This document shows positions 1-5,354 of a stretch of DNA of 5,423 nucleotides, one piece after another. The position numbers and the translations under genes are program-made. This DNA comes from Bacteroidales bacterium (lineage in GTDB: Bacteria > Bacteroidota > Bacteroidia > Bacteroidales > JAAUTT01). Below the pieces are notes generated by a model, which was given only the letters and a program-made list of their open reading frames with translations, made no database searches and had not been told where the DNA came from. Location: positions 1-5,423 of the forward strand of contig JAAUTT010000386.1 of NCBI GenBank assembly GCA_012031335.1, read 5' to 3'. Every line of letters starts with the position of its first letter. Position 1 is the stretch's first letter.

Positions 1-759
1 TTCAATTGTCCCAAATACAATTAAATTTCTTTTGTCTGATAAATCCCATGTCAGAGCTTCCTTATCTGTGATGATTGGTGTATTATAAAAAAACATATTT
101 CTAAAGTCTTCAACAAACTTATTTAAATTCTTTTGCAATTCTTCATTCTTTTCACCTGTTGAAATAATTATAAAATCAACTCTGCCCGAACTAAAATTCA
201 AATTACCTAAAAAGTCAGCAGTGTAATCCTTTACCCTGGCTTTTTCAAAGGCATTCAAAAGTAACGGGAAAAAATCGTCAAATACTTTATATTTACTACG
301 GTTACTTTCATAAATATTCAATTGTTCACAAATTGGTTCAATATAAATAAATGATTTCCCGATAACTTCTGATTGAAATAACGATTTGGCATCTTTATCC
401 CCGTATCGTTTTGCAGTCAGGCGAATTGTAATTGCCCGAATAATATGCTCATTCACTACTGAAGTCCAATTGGAATATGCTTGGGCAGCCATAGCAGATT
501 TTATGGGATTAAAAAGTAAGGGTTCATAAATCTTCACCTTTTCAATATATTGATCGGTAAGATGATTAATGAAAGAATGGCTGAATTCGTGCCACACTAT
601 ATTTCGAAAATGATCTTCCGATCCAAATTGCATTACTTCATTATTATTATCAATCGGACTCATTACATTATAAATAGCATAATTATTACCTTCCGGAATA
701 TTGATACCGTAAAAGCCTGATCCCAATTGTGACAGAATAATATTGTAACTGCTCTTTTT
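1..759 (-). CDS. DUF4932 family putative zinc metalloprotease, C-terminal part (frameshifted, incomplete at window edge)
   Basis: This frame is open from 759 to the left edge of the window with no stop, so the C-terminus lies outside. It carries the zinc-protease motif HEFSH (codons at 591-577) in the context IVWHEFSHSFINHL, preceded by FGSEDHFRN. Further on, VVNEHIIRAITIRL and SFIYIEPICEQLNIYE match my memory of the C-terminal half of Bacteroidota DUF4932 proteins. The two histidines and the glutamate of HExxH are seen; the glutamate of NEH is a candidate third zinc ligand, which is my inference. The piece has no start of its own: just upstream in frame is a TAA (762-760) at an A7 run. It continues the N-terminal piece at 797-1303 once three homopolymer indels (runs at 755-761, 784-789 and 803-809) are corrected, giving the junction DENKKTIENYYGIKKSSYN. 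Substrate unknown; peptidase activity is inferred from the motif only. Confidence 0.8.
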
Positions 760-796
760 TTATGCCATAATAATTTTCAATAGTTTTTTATTTTCG

Positions 797-1303
797 TCAA
801 AATTTTTTTAAATGGCTTGTTACTGAATCCAATAATGAATGGTAGGATATTTTATGCTTCTCAAAAAATGAATAAAAGTTTGTTTTCTCAGAAAATTTCC
901 GACATAAAGTAAAAAATTTCCCGAGTTTATCCTGATCACCTGCCCTTTTTACCAATTCTTCAGGTATGTTTTGAGTAATATTAAATGAATCAGATAAATA
1001 TAAGATTACATTTACCGGAGCATCGTAATTAAATCCATTTTGTGCTAATTCTCTAAAAAATGTAACTGCTTCATCGTTTTTATATTCGCCAAAAAAAAGA
1101 TTGATATCATTTTTGTACTGACAGGAATAATTGTTAAGAAGGTTGTAATCGCCCAAATATTGAATTATGTTTAATAATTCAATACGACTATCAATCATGA
1201 TGTTTAAGGAATTTACAGTAACTTTTACCTGTGCAGATTTAGCTGTAAAATTACACATTAATAAAACGCTTATGCTAAGATACTTTAAACGGTTGACTTT
1301 CAT
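797..1303 (-). CDS. DUF4932 family secreted protein, N-terminal part (frameshifted)
   Basis: The 168-residue open frame starts with ATG at 1303 and begins with a signal peptide: positive residues MKVNRLK, a hydrophobic core to about residue 19, and a signal peptidase I site AKSA|Q after residue 24. The product should therefore be exported. Residues about 35-165 (DSRIELLNIIQYLGDYN, then the FFRELAQNGFNYDAP and EKTNFYSFFEKHK stretches) resemble the N-terminal half of DUF4932 proteins, which in intact members runs directly into an HExxH metalloprotease half. Here the frame ends at TGA (799-797), straight after an A7 run, and the missing half is found in another frame at 759-1. The gene lies 57 bp downstream of the reconstructed end of the XRE regulator on the same strand, so co-transcription is plausible. 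I read 1-1303 as one gene, broken either by sequencing errors or by real decay. Confidence 0.8.
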   Translation of the reverse strand: MKVNRLKYLSISVLLMCNFTAKSAQVKVTVNSLNIMIDSRIELLNIIQYLGDYNLLNNYSCQYKNDINLFFGEYKNDEAVTFFRELAQNGFNYDAPVNVILYLSDSFNITQNIPEELVKRAGDQDKLGKFFTLCRKFSEKTNFYSFFEKHKISYHSLLDSVTSHLKKF

Positions 1304-1360
1304 ATTATTTGTATTTTAATTTGCAATGTCAAATGATCCTCAAATTTCAATATAGCTATT

Positions 1361-1531
1361 TTAAATAATTACTATTTCATCAGTTTCAATCAATTCATCG
1401 TCGCTAAGATTATCTTTTTTATTTATATTAACTAACCTGGCTTTCCCTTTTAGATTTATTACAGAATCAGATTCCTCAATAATATCTGCTGTATATTTAA
1501 GATTTTCATCTATTAACATATCCTTGGATAT
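1361..1531 (-). pseudogene. C-terminal tail of the XRE-family membrane regulator, separated by an apparent stop
   Basis: After the TGA at 1534-1532 the same frame stays open for 56 codons to TAA at 1363-1361. It encodes a hydrophilic, acidic stretch (IDENLKYTADIIEESDS, then KGKARLVNI and SDDELIETDEIVII) with codon use like the regulator upstream. Removing one A from the A6 run at 1544-1549 and adding one A at 1524-1525 converts the odd reading DKKGYC-stop-ISKDM into DKKVIVEYPKDM, a smooth continuation of the regulator's C-terminal domain. The two indels compensate, so the reconstructed regulator is about 263 residues (1361-2152). No separate start or ribosome site is evident, so I do not regard this as an independent gene. 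Confidence 0.65.
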
Positions 1532-2152
1532 TCAACAATAACCTTTTTTGTCAAAAATTTTCCTTTTATAAACAAGGCGTTGCAATTCACGTTTTTTTCT
1601 ATCAAGGGCAATCAATCTAATATTAGTCACTTTTACTCCATTTAATGTAAAATTTACATCCCTTCCTATAGTTAATCCTTTTTCATCCATACAACCGAGA
1701 CATGTAAAATCTGAATAATACAAATTCTGTTCTGTTGAATCCTTATTTTCCCTTTTTTGTTGTAGTAAGTATTTATTTTGATGTTTTATATTTGGATTAA
1801 TAAAGAATATTCCAACAACTATTACTGAAATGATAATTAATAAAATTGTTATTTTTCTCTTAGTGTTTGTTCCTAAATAAAATAAATTAAGAAAATTTCT
1901 ATAGATTCGCTCAAACCATGGAGACTTAATGCCAGTCGCATTAGTAGAAAGTCCAATCAAATCTGCTTCTTTACAACACAGAGTATCAAGAATTAATTTT
2001 AATGTGTAACTTCTCGGAATTCCCTCTCCTGATTCAATCCTTTGAAGTGTCCGAATGCTAATGTTGCATTTAGCAGAAAACTCTTCTTGAGTAAATCCTC
2101 TATGTTTTCTCAATTCAATCAATCTTCTACCTAAATTTGGTTGATCTATCAT
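1532..2152 (-). CDS. XRE-family HTH regulator with a transmembrane anchor
   Basis: Residues 8-60 form a typical Cro/CI-type helix-turn-helix: LGRRLIELRKHRGFTQEEF, then a recognition region ISIRTLQRIESGEG (31-44) before IPRSYTLKLILDTL. A single membrane segment follows at about 101-118 (ITILLIIISVIVVGIFF), preceded by KRK, which favours the DNA-binding part in the cytoplasm. The rest should lie outside the inner membrane and contains a CLGC pair (C151, C154) and a short domain with TIGRDVNFTLNGVKV that I cannot name. Such HTH-TM architectures are common in Bacteroidota; the ligand or signal is unknown. The start ATG at 2152 is chosen because the HTH begins at once and because a run of 11-bp repeats lies 37-110 bp upstream. 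The frame ends at TGA 1534-1532, but the protein very likely continues to 1361 across two compensating homopolymer indels. Autoregulation through the repeats is an inference. Confidence 0.85.
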   Translation of the reverse strand: MIDQPNLGRRLIELRKHRGFTQEEFSAKCNISIRTLQRIESGEGIPRSYTLKLILDTLCCKEADLIGLSTNATGIKSPWFERIYRNFLNLFYLGTNTKRKITILLIIISVIVVGIFFINPNIKHQNKYLLQQKRENKDSTEQNLYYSDFTCLGCMDEKGLTIGRDVNFTLNGVKVTNIRLIALDRKKRELQRLVYKRKIFDKKGYC

Positions 2153-2157
2153 TTCGA

Positions 2158-2165
2158 CAAAATTA
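2158..2165 (-). promoter_or_regulatory. Possible Bacteroidota -7 box before the XRE regulator
   Basis: On the minus strand the sequence reads TAATTTTG, a match to the Bacteroidota -7 consensus TAnnTTTG. It lies only 5 bases before the ATG at 2152, so transcription from it would give a leaderless or nearly leaderless mRNA. No well-spaced TTTG (-33) box is visible, and such an AT-rich stretch can match by chance. It is a weak candidate. Confidence 0.25.
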
Positions 2166-2188
2166 TATATAAACCTAAAAGTGTTTTA

Positions 2189-2262
2189 CGACAATTATCC
2201 GACAATTATCCGACAATTATCCGACAATTATCTGACAATTATCCGACAATTATCTGACAATT
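2189..2262 (+). repeat. 11-bp direct tandem repeat, about 6.7 copies
   Basis: The unit YGACAATTATC repeats without gaps. Units start at 2189, 2200, 2211, 2222, 2233, 2244 and 2255; the last is cut after TGACAATT. The first base is C in units 1-4 and 6 and T in units 5 and 7; the other bases are unchanged. Each unit contains GACAATTATC, a 10-bp near-palindrome centred on AATT that differs from its reverse complement GATAATTGTC only at positions 3 and 8. The array sits 37 bp upstream of the XRE regulator start. An 11-bp period places AATT on nearly the same helix face in each copy, which suits an operator array or a curved upstream element. It is too short and lacks the spacers for a CRISPR array. 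Confidence 0.9.
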
Positions 2263-2310
2263 CATTAATTCTATTGATGAAACACTATTTGTATGGATTT
2301 ATTAAGTTGT

Positions 2311-2440
2311 GCCTAACGTTTGGCGGTAAGAAATCGTTGGGGTGAACGGGCTGCGTTCGTATCCACCGTTACTGATGCTTGGGCGAGGCAGTATGTTGAC
2401 TGACCTACTGCACCCCCATTGTTTTTACCGCGTGTTGTGT
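2311..2440 (-). repeat. attC-like long palindromic element 1
   Basis: This 130-bp element follows the DUF7684-like gene directly. On the minus strand it runs from ACACAAC (2440-2434) to GTTAGGC (2317-2311). The latter fits the integron core box GTTRRRY exactly, while ACACAAC is an imperfect RYYYAAC. Inside the boxes are imperfect inverted arms: GCGGTAA at 2323-2329 pairs with TTACCGC at 2425-2431, and the arms extend through TTGGGGTG against CACCCCCA. A smaller inner hairpin is TACTG (2370-2374) with CAGTA (2389-2393). The length is within the usual attC range, and the position after the 3' end of a small gene is as expected for a cassette. It could instead be another kind of dispersed palindromic repeat; recombination ability is not shown. 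Confidence 0.5.
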
Positions 2441-2448
2441 GCAGTTTT

Positions 2449-2916
2449 TTATTCATCTTCAGGTATAAATCCCTTATTAAATTTATCAATCAGCTCTATA
2501 ATTTCAACTTTTTTAGAATCCTCCCCTATGTCAAGGCAAAATATTTTCTCAATCAATTCAGTCTCATGAAATGCAGAATATGATGCAAACCAGAGTCCAT
2601 CAGGAATATCCTTATGCCAAGTAGTCATAACTTGATGATTCGGCAAATGGAGTTTTTCAATTTCTGTTTCTCTAATCACCAAATTTTCATCTATCAAGTC
2701 ATGCATTTTTTCACCAAATGTTCCAATACAACAAGCATAACATCCATTTTTATCAATCATTTTCCTTGCTATTTCGTCAAGTATGTTTGAATTATCAGAC
2801 TCTACCAAACCAACAAACAACCAATTTGAATCAGGCAAGAACTCTGACCAATTAATCTCTAAATCATGTTTTTGATACAAGACTTCTCGCTCGTTTATAT
2901 AACCTAATTTCTCCAA
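2449..2916 (-). CDS. DUF7684-like small protein of unknown function
   Basis: This 155-residue soluble protein has no signal peptide or membrane segment. Diagnostic stretches are NWLFVGLVESDN (31-42), ARKMIDKNGCYACCIG (50-65), then HDLIDE, and VMTTWHKDIPDGLWFA (96-111). The order (W-[FL]-V-x-[LV], a Gly-Cys pair, an acidic D-x-x-D/E turn, then VMTTWH) is what I remember of the DUF7684 family, whose function is not known to me. The frame has no ATG at its beginning; the first usable start is TTG at 2916, three bases after the TAG (2922-2920) that ends the Imm33-like gene in the same frame. It is therefore either translationally coupled to that gene or once fused to it. It ends at TAA 2451-2449, just before attC-like element 1. 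Family assignment is from memory and moderate. Confidence 0.75.
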   Translation of the reverse strand: MEKLGYINEREVLYQKHDLEINWSEFLPDSNWLFVGLVESDNSNILDEIARKMIDKNGCYACCIGTFGEKMHDLIDENLVIRETEIEKLHLPNHQVMTTWHKDIPDGLWFASYSAFHETELIEKIFCLDIGEDSKKVEIIELIDKFNKGFIPEDE

Positions 2917-2919
2917 AAT

Positions 2920-3108
2920 CTAAATATTAAGAAGGTTTTCATCAAACCACACATCCTCATAATTATTTCCATCAATCAAGAATCGATATCCTGCCGGCAA
3001 ATCTAAGTACTCAGTCAAATCTGATTTTATGTATTTGTCAAGGTGTTTTATGCAAATCGGCGAAAAAAAATCTGCGGAGTCCGAATAATCTCCTGACCAA
3101 ATATACCA
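2920..3108 (-). CDS. Imm33/DUF2185-like protein, C-terminal part (frameshifted)
   Basis: This frame is open from 3108 to TAG at 2922-2920 and encodes WYIWSGDYSDSADFF, PICIKHLDKYI, LDLPAGYRFLIDG and YEDVWFDENLLNI. The pattern WYIWSGE..DFF.P.H..HL....LPPGYRFL....YEDVWFD..LL is familiar from small bacterial proteins related to the Imm33 (DUF2185) immunity domain. There is no start codon for this piece alone; it continues the N-terminal piece 3108-3260 after an indel at the GG at 3106-3107. The joined protein would be about 113 residues (or one more, with NDGWYIW, if four bases are missing). Immunity function, meaning binding and neutralising a toxin, is inferred from the family resemblance; no toxin gene is seen in this window. 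Confidence 0.65.
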   Translation of the reverse strand, partial: WYIWSGDYSDSADFFSPICIKHLDKYIKSDLTEYLDLPAGYRFLIDGNNYEDVWFDENLLNI

Positions 3109-3260
3109 TCATTTGTGTTTTCTTCAGCTGGGTGTCTCAATCCATGTATTACTCCGTTTCCCAAAGAATCAATTGCTAATCCTATGACTGAATCGGGGGT
3201 TGGTCTATCAGGTTTTGCACCTATCCATTCGCAAACTGTTTCTTTTTTTCTAACTTTCAT
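3048..3260 (-). CDS. Imm33/DUF2185-like protein, N-terminal part (frameshifted)
   Basis: The open frame starts with ATG at 3260. Its first 52 residues (MKVRKKETVCEWIGAKP, then GLAIDSLGNGVIHGLRHP and AEENTNDG) are the genuine part. After the GG at 3106-3107 this frame drifts into a meaningless tail ending in IFFRRFA, while the true continuation WYIWSG lies in the next frame. The product is small, soluble and without a signal peptide. The gene begins 41 bp inside the TGCACACAAC edge of attC-like element 2, leaving little room for a promoter, as is usual for cassette genes read from outside. No Shine-Dalgarno sequence is evident before the ATG. Confidence 0.6.
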   Translation of the reverse strand: MKVRKKETVCEWIGAKPDRPTPDSVIGLAIDSLGNGVIHGLRHPAEENTNDGIFGQEIIRTPQIFFRRFA

Positions 3261-3300
3261 TTATCAATCAGTTAAGTGTCTGGGTGTCTTGCCAAATTGC

Positions 3301-3430
3301 ACACAACGGTCGAGTGTATGTGCCGTAAGGGATTGCGGAGTAATTTCCTGTCCACCGACACGAAAGTTTGAGCGGACTACAATGCTTGAATACCCACTGA
3401 AACCCTTATGACATATACACTTTGTTAGCG
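3301..3430. repeat. attC-like long palindromic element 2
   Basis: This second palindrome lies between the transporter's 3' end and the Imm33-like gene. Its arms GTGTATGTGCCGTAAGGG (3314-3331) and CCCTTATGACATATACAC (3403-3420) are complementary at 15 of 18 positions. Outside them are the boxes ACACAAC (3301-3307) and GTTAGCG (3424-3430), and an outer GCAC/GTGC pair at 3299-3302 and 3435-3438. The box-to-box span is 130 bp, identical to element 1, though the internal sequence differs: conserved shape with variable sequence is typical of attC sites. Core boxes deviate from RYYYAAC/GTTRRRY, so it may be a degenerate site or another palindromic repeat family. Confidence 0.45.
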
Positions 3431-3547
3431 TTTCGTGCTTTGTTTTACTGTCAGTCATTTTTTCTGTTTTGTAAATTCGGGTATATTCTAAATTTCTTTA
3501 TAATTGGTTTGGATTGAAATTTTTATTGAAAACAATGTCTTTCATAA
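3431..3547. other. Intergenic spacer downstream of the transporter
   Basis: This AT-rich stretch separates the transporter's stop from attC-like element 2. I see no gene, convincing terminator hairpin or promoter in it. Confidence 0.5.
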
Positions 3548-4642
3548 TTATTCAATTAGCTTATTTTTAAATGAATTAACAAATAGCACATTACCTAAAT
3601 CGTTGTAACCTTCAAAAATGTTAGTCTCCAAATGCTTAATGCTATCCTCGTGAAATCCAATTATTGTTAGTCCGGCATTGACAGAGTATGAGTTAATTAT
3701 TGATTTGTATGGTTTTCCTTCTTCCTCAATTAGTATTTTAACGTTTTGCGTAGTTATTGGGAGTCGTCCTTTCTCAATCAGTTCGTTCATTTGTTTTTTC
3801 ACTTCAACAATTTCGCCTTGTTTGCATATTTCAAAAATCTTAATATCAGATTTTTTCCAATCGGGGTGTCCAAGTAATATGAAACTTAGAATAATCATTA
3901 AGTTTGCATTTTCTGTGTCAGTAGTTTTAATCCAAATATGAATTCCATTTTTATAAATGATAGGTTTTCTGCTTGATGCTAGAATACAAACATCAAAATT
4001 ACCAGAATTTATCAGCTTAAAATTGTCGATAATATCCACTAATCCATCAGGGTTTTCTTTGTCATACTCCAGTATAAGCATATTATTTTCCATACCCGAA
4101 ATGCTAGGAATTTGAATTGCTTGTGCTATTGCAGAGGTATATGAAGGGGAAATAATTGTGTCAATATAGACGTGGCTATTATCACCGTAGTTGTGTATTA
4201 AACGGCTTAATTCCTGTTGCGATTTTTCGAACGAATTTTTTGAGCAGTATTCTTCAATTCTATGTAAATACATTCCAAACCCATATTTATATGAAATCCA
4301 ATTTGTTAATTTAAATGCGCTGTCGCGATTAAAGGAGTTTTTTGAAATACATATTACGCTTGGCCGCCAATCGGTCGAAGATTTCACAATCTTGCTCTTT
4401 TGCAGGTAAAGTTGAAGGTTCCTGTTGACCTGAAAAATCGTATTGGTAAAAATTGATGATAAACCTTTTCTGTTTTTATGAACGTAGTTGATATATATAT
4501 AAAGAAGAGTAATTGCAGAAAAGGCGAAAAGGCTGTACACCATACTTATTTTAAACATTACCCAAACCGAAGTTACAAAACCAATTAAGCGATATAAACC
4601 ATTTCGATTTAAATGATGGCCTGTACGATGGGGATGACCCAA
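3548..4642 (-). CDS. SLC12-like permease, C-terminal part: last membrane helices and cytoplasmic domain (frameshifted)
   Basis: The open frame gives 364 residues, but the first 19 (MGHPHRTGHHLNRNGLYRL) are an out-of-frame artefact of the upstream transporter sequence. From residue 20 it continues the permease: IGFVTSVWVMFKI (about 20-33) and MVYSLFAFSAITLLYIYINYV (about 35-54) are the last two membrane helices, followed by a soluble domain of about 310 residues. That domain contains DWRPSVICI (91-99), equivalent to the WRPQ motif that opens the C-terminal regulatory domain of cation-chloride cotransporters. It ends at TAA 3550-3548. The product should sit in the inner membrane with this domain in the cytoplasm. 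Family known: APC superfamily, SLC12-type; the transported ions or amino acids are not known for the bacterial members I recall. Correcting one extra base at 4585-4586 (TTAATTGG to TTATTGG) joins it to 4551-5354 as SLIGFVTS. Confidence 0.85.
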   Translation of the reverse strand: MGHPHRTGHHLNRNGLYRLIGFVTSVWVMFKISMVYSLFAFSAITLLYIYINYVHKNRKGLSSIFTNTIFQVNRNLQLYLQKSKIVKSSTDWRPSVICISKNSFNRDSAFKLTNWISYKYGFGMYLHRIEEYCSKNSFEKSQQELSRLIHNYGDNSHVYIDTIISPSYTSAIAQAIQIPSISGMENNMLILEYDKENPDGLVDIIDNFKLINSGNFDVCILASSRKPIIYKNGIHIWIKTTDTENANLMIILSFILLGHPDWKKSDIKIFEICKQGEIVEVKKQMNELIEKGRLPITTQNVKILIEEEGKPYKSIINSYSVNAGLTIIGFHEDSIKHLETNIFEGYNDLGNVLFVNSFKNKLIE

Positions 4643-5354
4643 AGTGATTGAGAAATGATATTAAGCAAAGCGAGCCGTACGTAATCATAAAGAACATCGA
4701 AATAATTTGGGCAACAACATCAACATTTCCTAAAGCCACAAATACCAGTGCAATTGTACAAGTTATTAGCGAAGCGTTTACAGGTTCTTCGTCTTTTTTT
4801 CTTGATTGGCTTAACCAGCGATTGATAAGTTTAACTGGAAAAGATTTGTCATTGGCTAAAGCTTGTAATGTACGTGGGGCAACCATCACCGAGCCTAAAG
4901 CAGAAGAAATAGTAGATGCAGCAAGCCCAAGTGGTACGACTATCCACCCAAAAAGTGCTATTTTGCTCATTACAAACTGATTGTTGGTTAATTCTTCAGG
5001 GGTTGCTGAACTGGCCAATTTATAAGAAATGAAAAAGTAAATAATCATTCCCAACACTGTTGCTGCAATGGTACCGATTGGAATTGATTTAGCCGGATTT
5101 TTCAAATCGCCTGAAAGGCCAACTCCTGCTGTCATTCCAGTGAAAGCAGGGAATATAATGGCAAATACCAGATAGAATTGCCCTGAGTTCCTAAATTCTG
5201 CATTAGCAAAGTTGAAACTAAATTCATTGGCCGTTGCAGGGCTTCCTAAGAAAAATAGCACAATAGATATAGCAAGTATTGTTACTACATAATAGAGTGC
5301 TTTGACACCTAAATTTGCACCCTTTCTGAGAATTATTGCTGACAAAATAAGCAT
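4551..5354 (-). CDS. SLC12-like permease, central part: membrane helices (frameshifted, N-terminus missing)
   Basis: This 267-residue frame is almost all membrane helices. Segments are LILSAIIL (2-9), ALYYVVTILAISIVLFFLG (19-37), FYLVFAIIFPAFTGMTAGVG (60-79), IGTIAATVLGMIIYFFIS (93-110), then a helix around WIVVPLGLAASTISSALGS and a pair around CTIALVFVALG and IISMFFMITYGSLCLISF. The diagnostic run is TGMTAGVGLSGDLKNPAKS (72-90) then IPIGT, the helix-6/7 signature of SLC12 and related permeases (AG-N-SGDLKDP..SIP.GT). The ATG at 5354 is an internal methionine, since several N-terminal helices of the family are absent, so the gene starts beyond the right edge. Upstream in frame there is a TGA at 5417-5415; a different frame is open to the edge, reading FDNIKQTYNFTLPRQAIS, so another indel near 5355 is likely. 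The last 11 residues after WFISL are out of frame. Confidence 0.85.
   Translation of the reverse strand: MLILSAIILRKGANLGVKALYYVVTILAISIVLFFLGSPATANEFSFNFANAEFRNSGQFYLVFAIIFPAFTGMTAGVGLSGDLKNPAKSIPIGTIAATVLGMIIYFFISYKLASSATPEELTNNQFVMSKIALFGWIVVPLGLAASTISSALGSVMVAPRTLQALANDKSFPVKLINRWLSQSRKKDEEPVNASLITCTIALVFVALGNVDVVAQIISMFFMITYGSLCLISFLNHFGSSPSYRPSFKSKWFISLNWFCNFGLGNV

Larger units (their letters stand above)
2434..3307. mobile_element. Candidate integron-type gene cassette
   Basis: The block holds only two small minus-strand genes and is bounded by a perfect 10-bp inverted repeat: GTTGTGTGCA at 2434-2443 and TGCACACAAC at 3298-3307. Each copy is the inner end of a 130-bp attC-like palindrome. 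Small accessory genes closely packed between such elements, with one element immediately after the gene stop, match the layout of integron cassettes, including those lying away from an integrase. No integrase, attI site or transposase is visible. One point against a standard tandem array is that element 2 lacks a clean GTTRRRY box facing the expected way. Confidence 0.4.

Noticed and set aside
755..809. Programmed ribosomal frameshifting on A-runs
   Set aside because: Three shifts within about 55 bases would be needed in one gene, and unrelated neighbours show the same pattern; sequencing error or decay is simpler.
2189..2262. CRISPR array
   Set aside because: The units are 11 bp and abut directly with no spacers; no cas gene is present.
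2421..2450. Rho-independent terminator at the T-rich end of element 1
   Set aside because: The T-tract at 2445-2450 is not directly preceded by a compact GC-rich hairpin; the palindrome arms are over 90 bp apart.
2342..2569. Plus-strand open frame of 75 codons
   Set aside because: It spans attC-like element 1 and the antisense of the DUF7684-like gene; its composition is not protein-like.
760..3111. Alternative genetic code reading TGA or TAG as sense
   Set aside because: The true continuations in the DUF4932, Imm33-like and permease genes lie in a different frame, so stop reassignment would not restore them.
3115..3458. Open frames on both strands (3115-3411 plus, 3264-3458 minus)
   Set aside because: Both run through the palindromic element 2, whose symmetry and higher GC keep frames open; the plus frame is also antisense to the Imm33-like gene. 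No family resemblance.
3678..4409. Plus-strand open frames at 3678-3941 and 4191-4409
   Set aside because: They are antisense to the permease C-terminal domain, which has clear coding character.
4648..4980. Plus-strand open frame of 110 codons
   Set aside because: It is antisense to the strongly recognisable helices of the SLC12-like permease.
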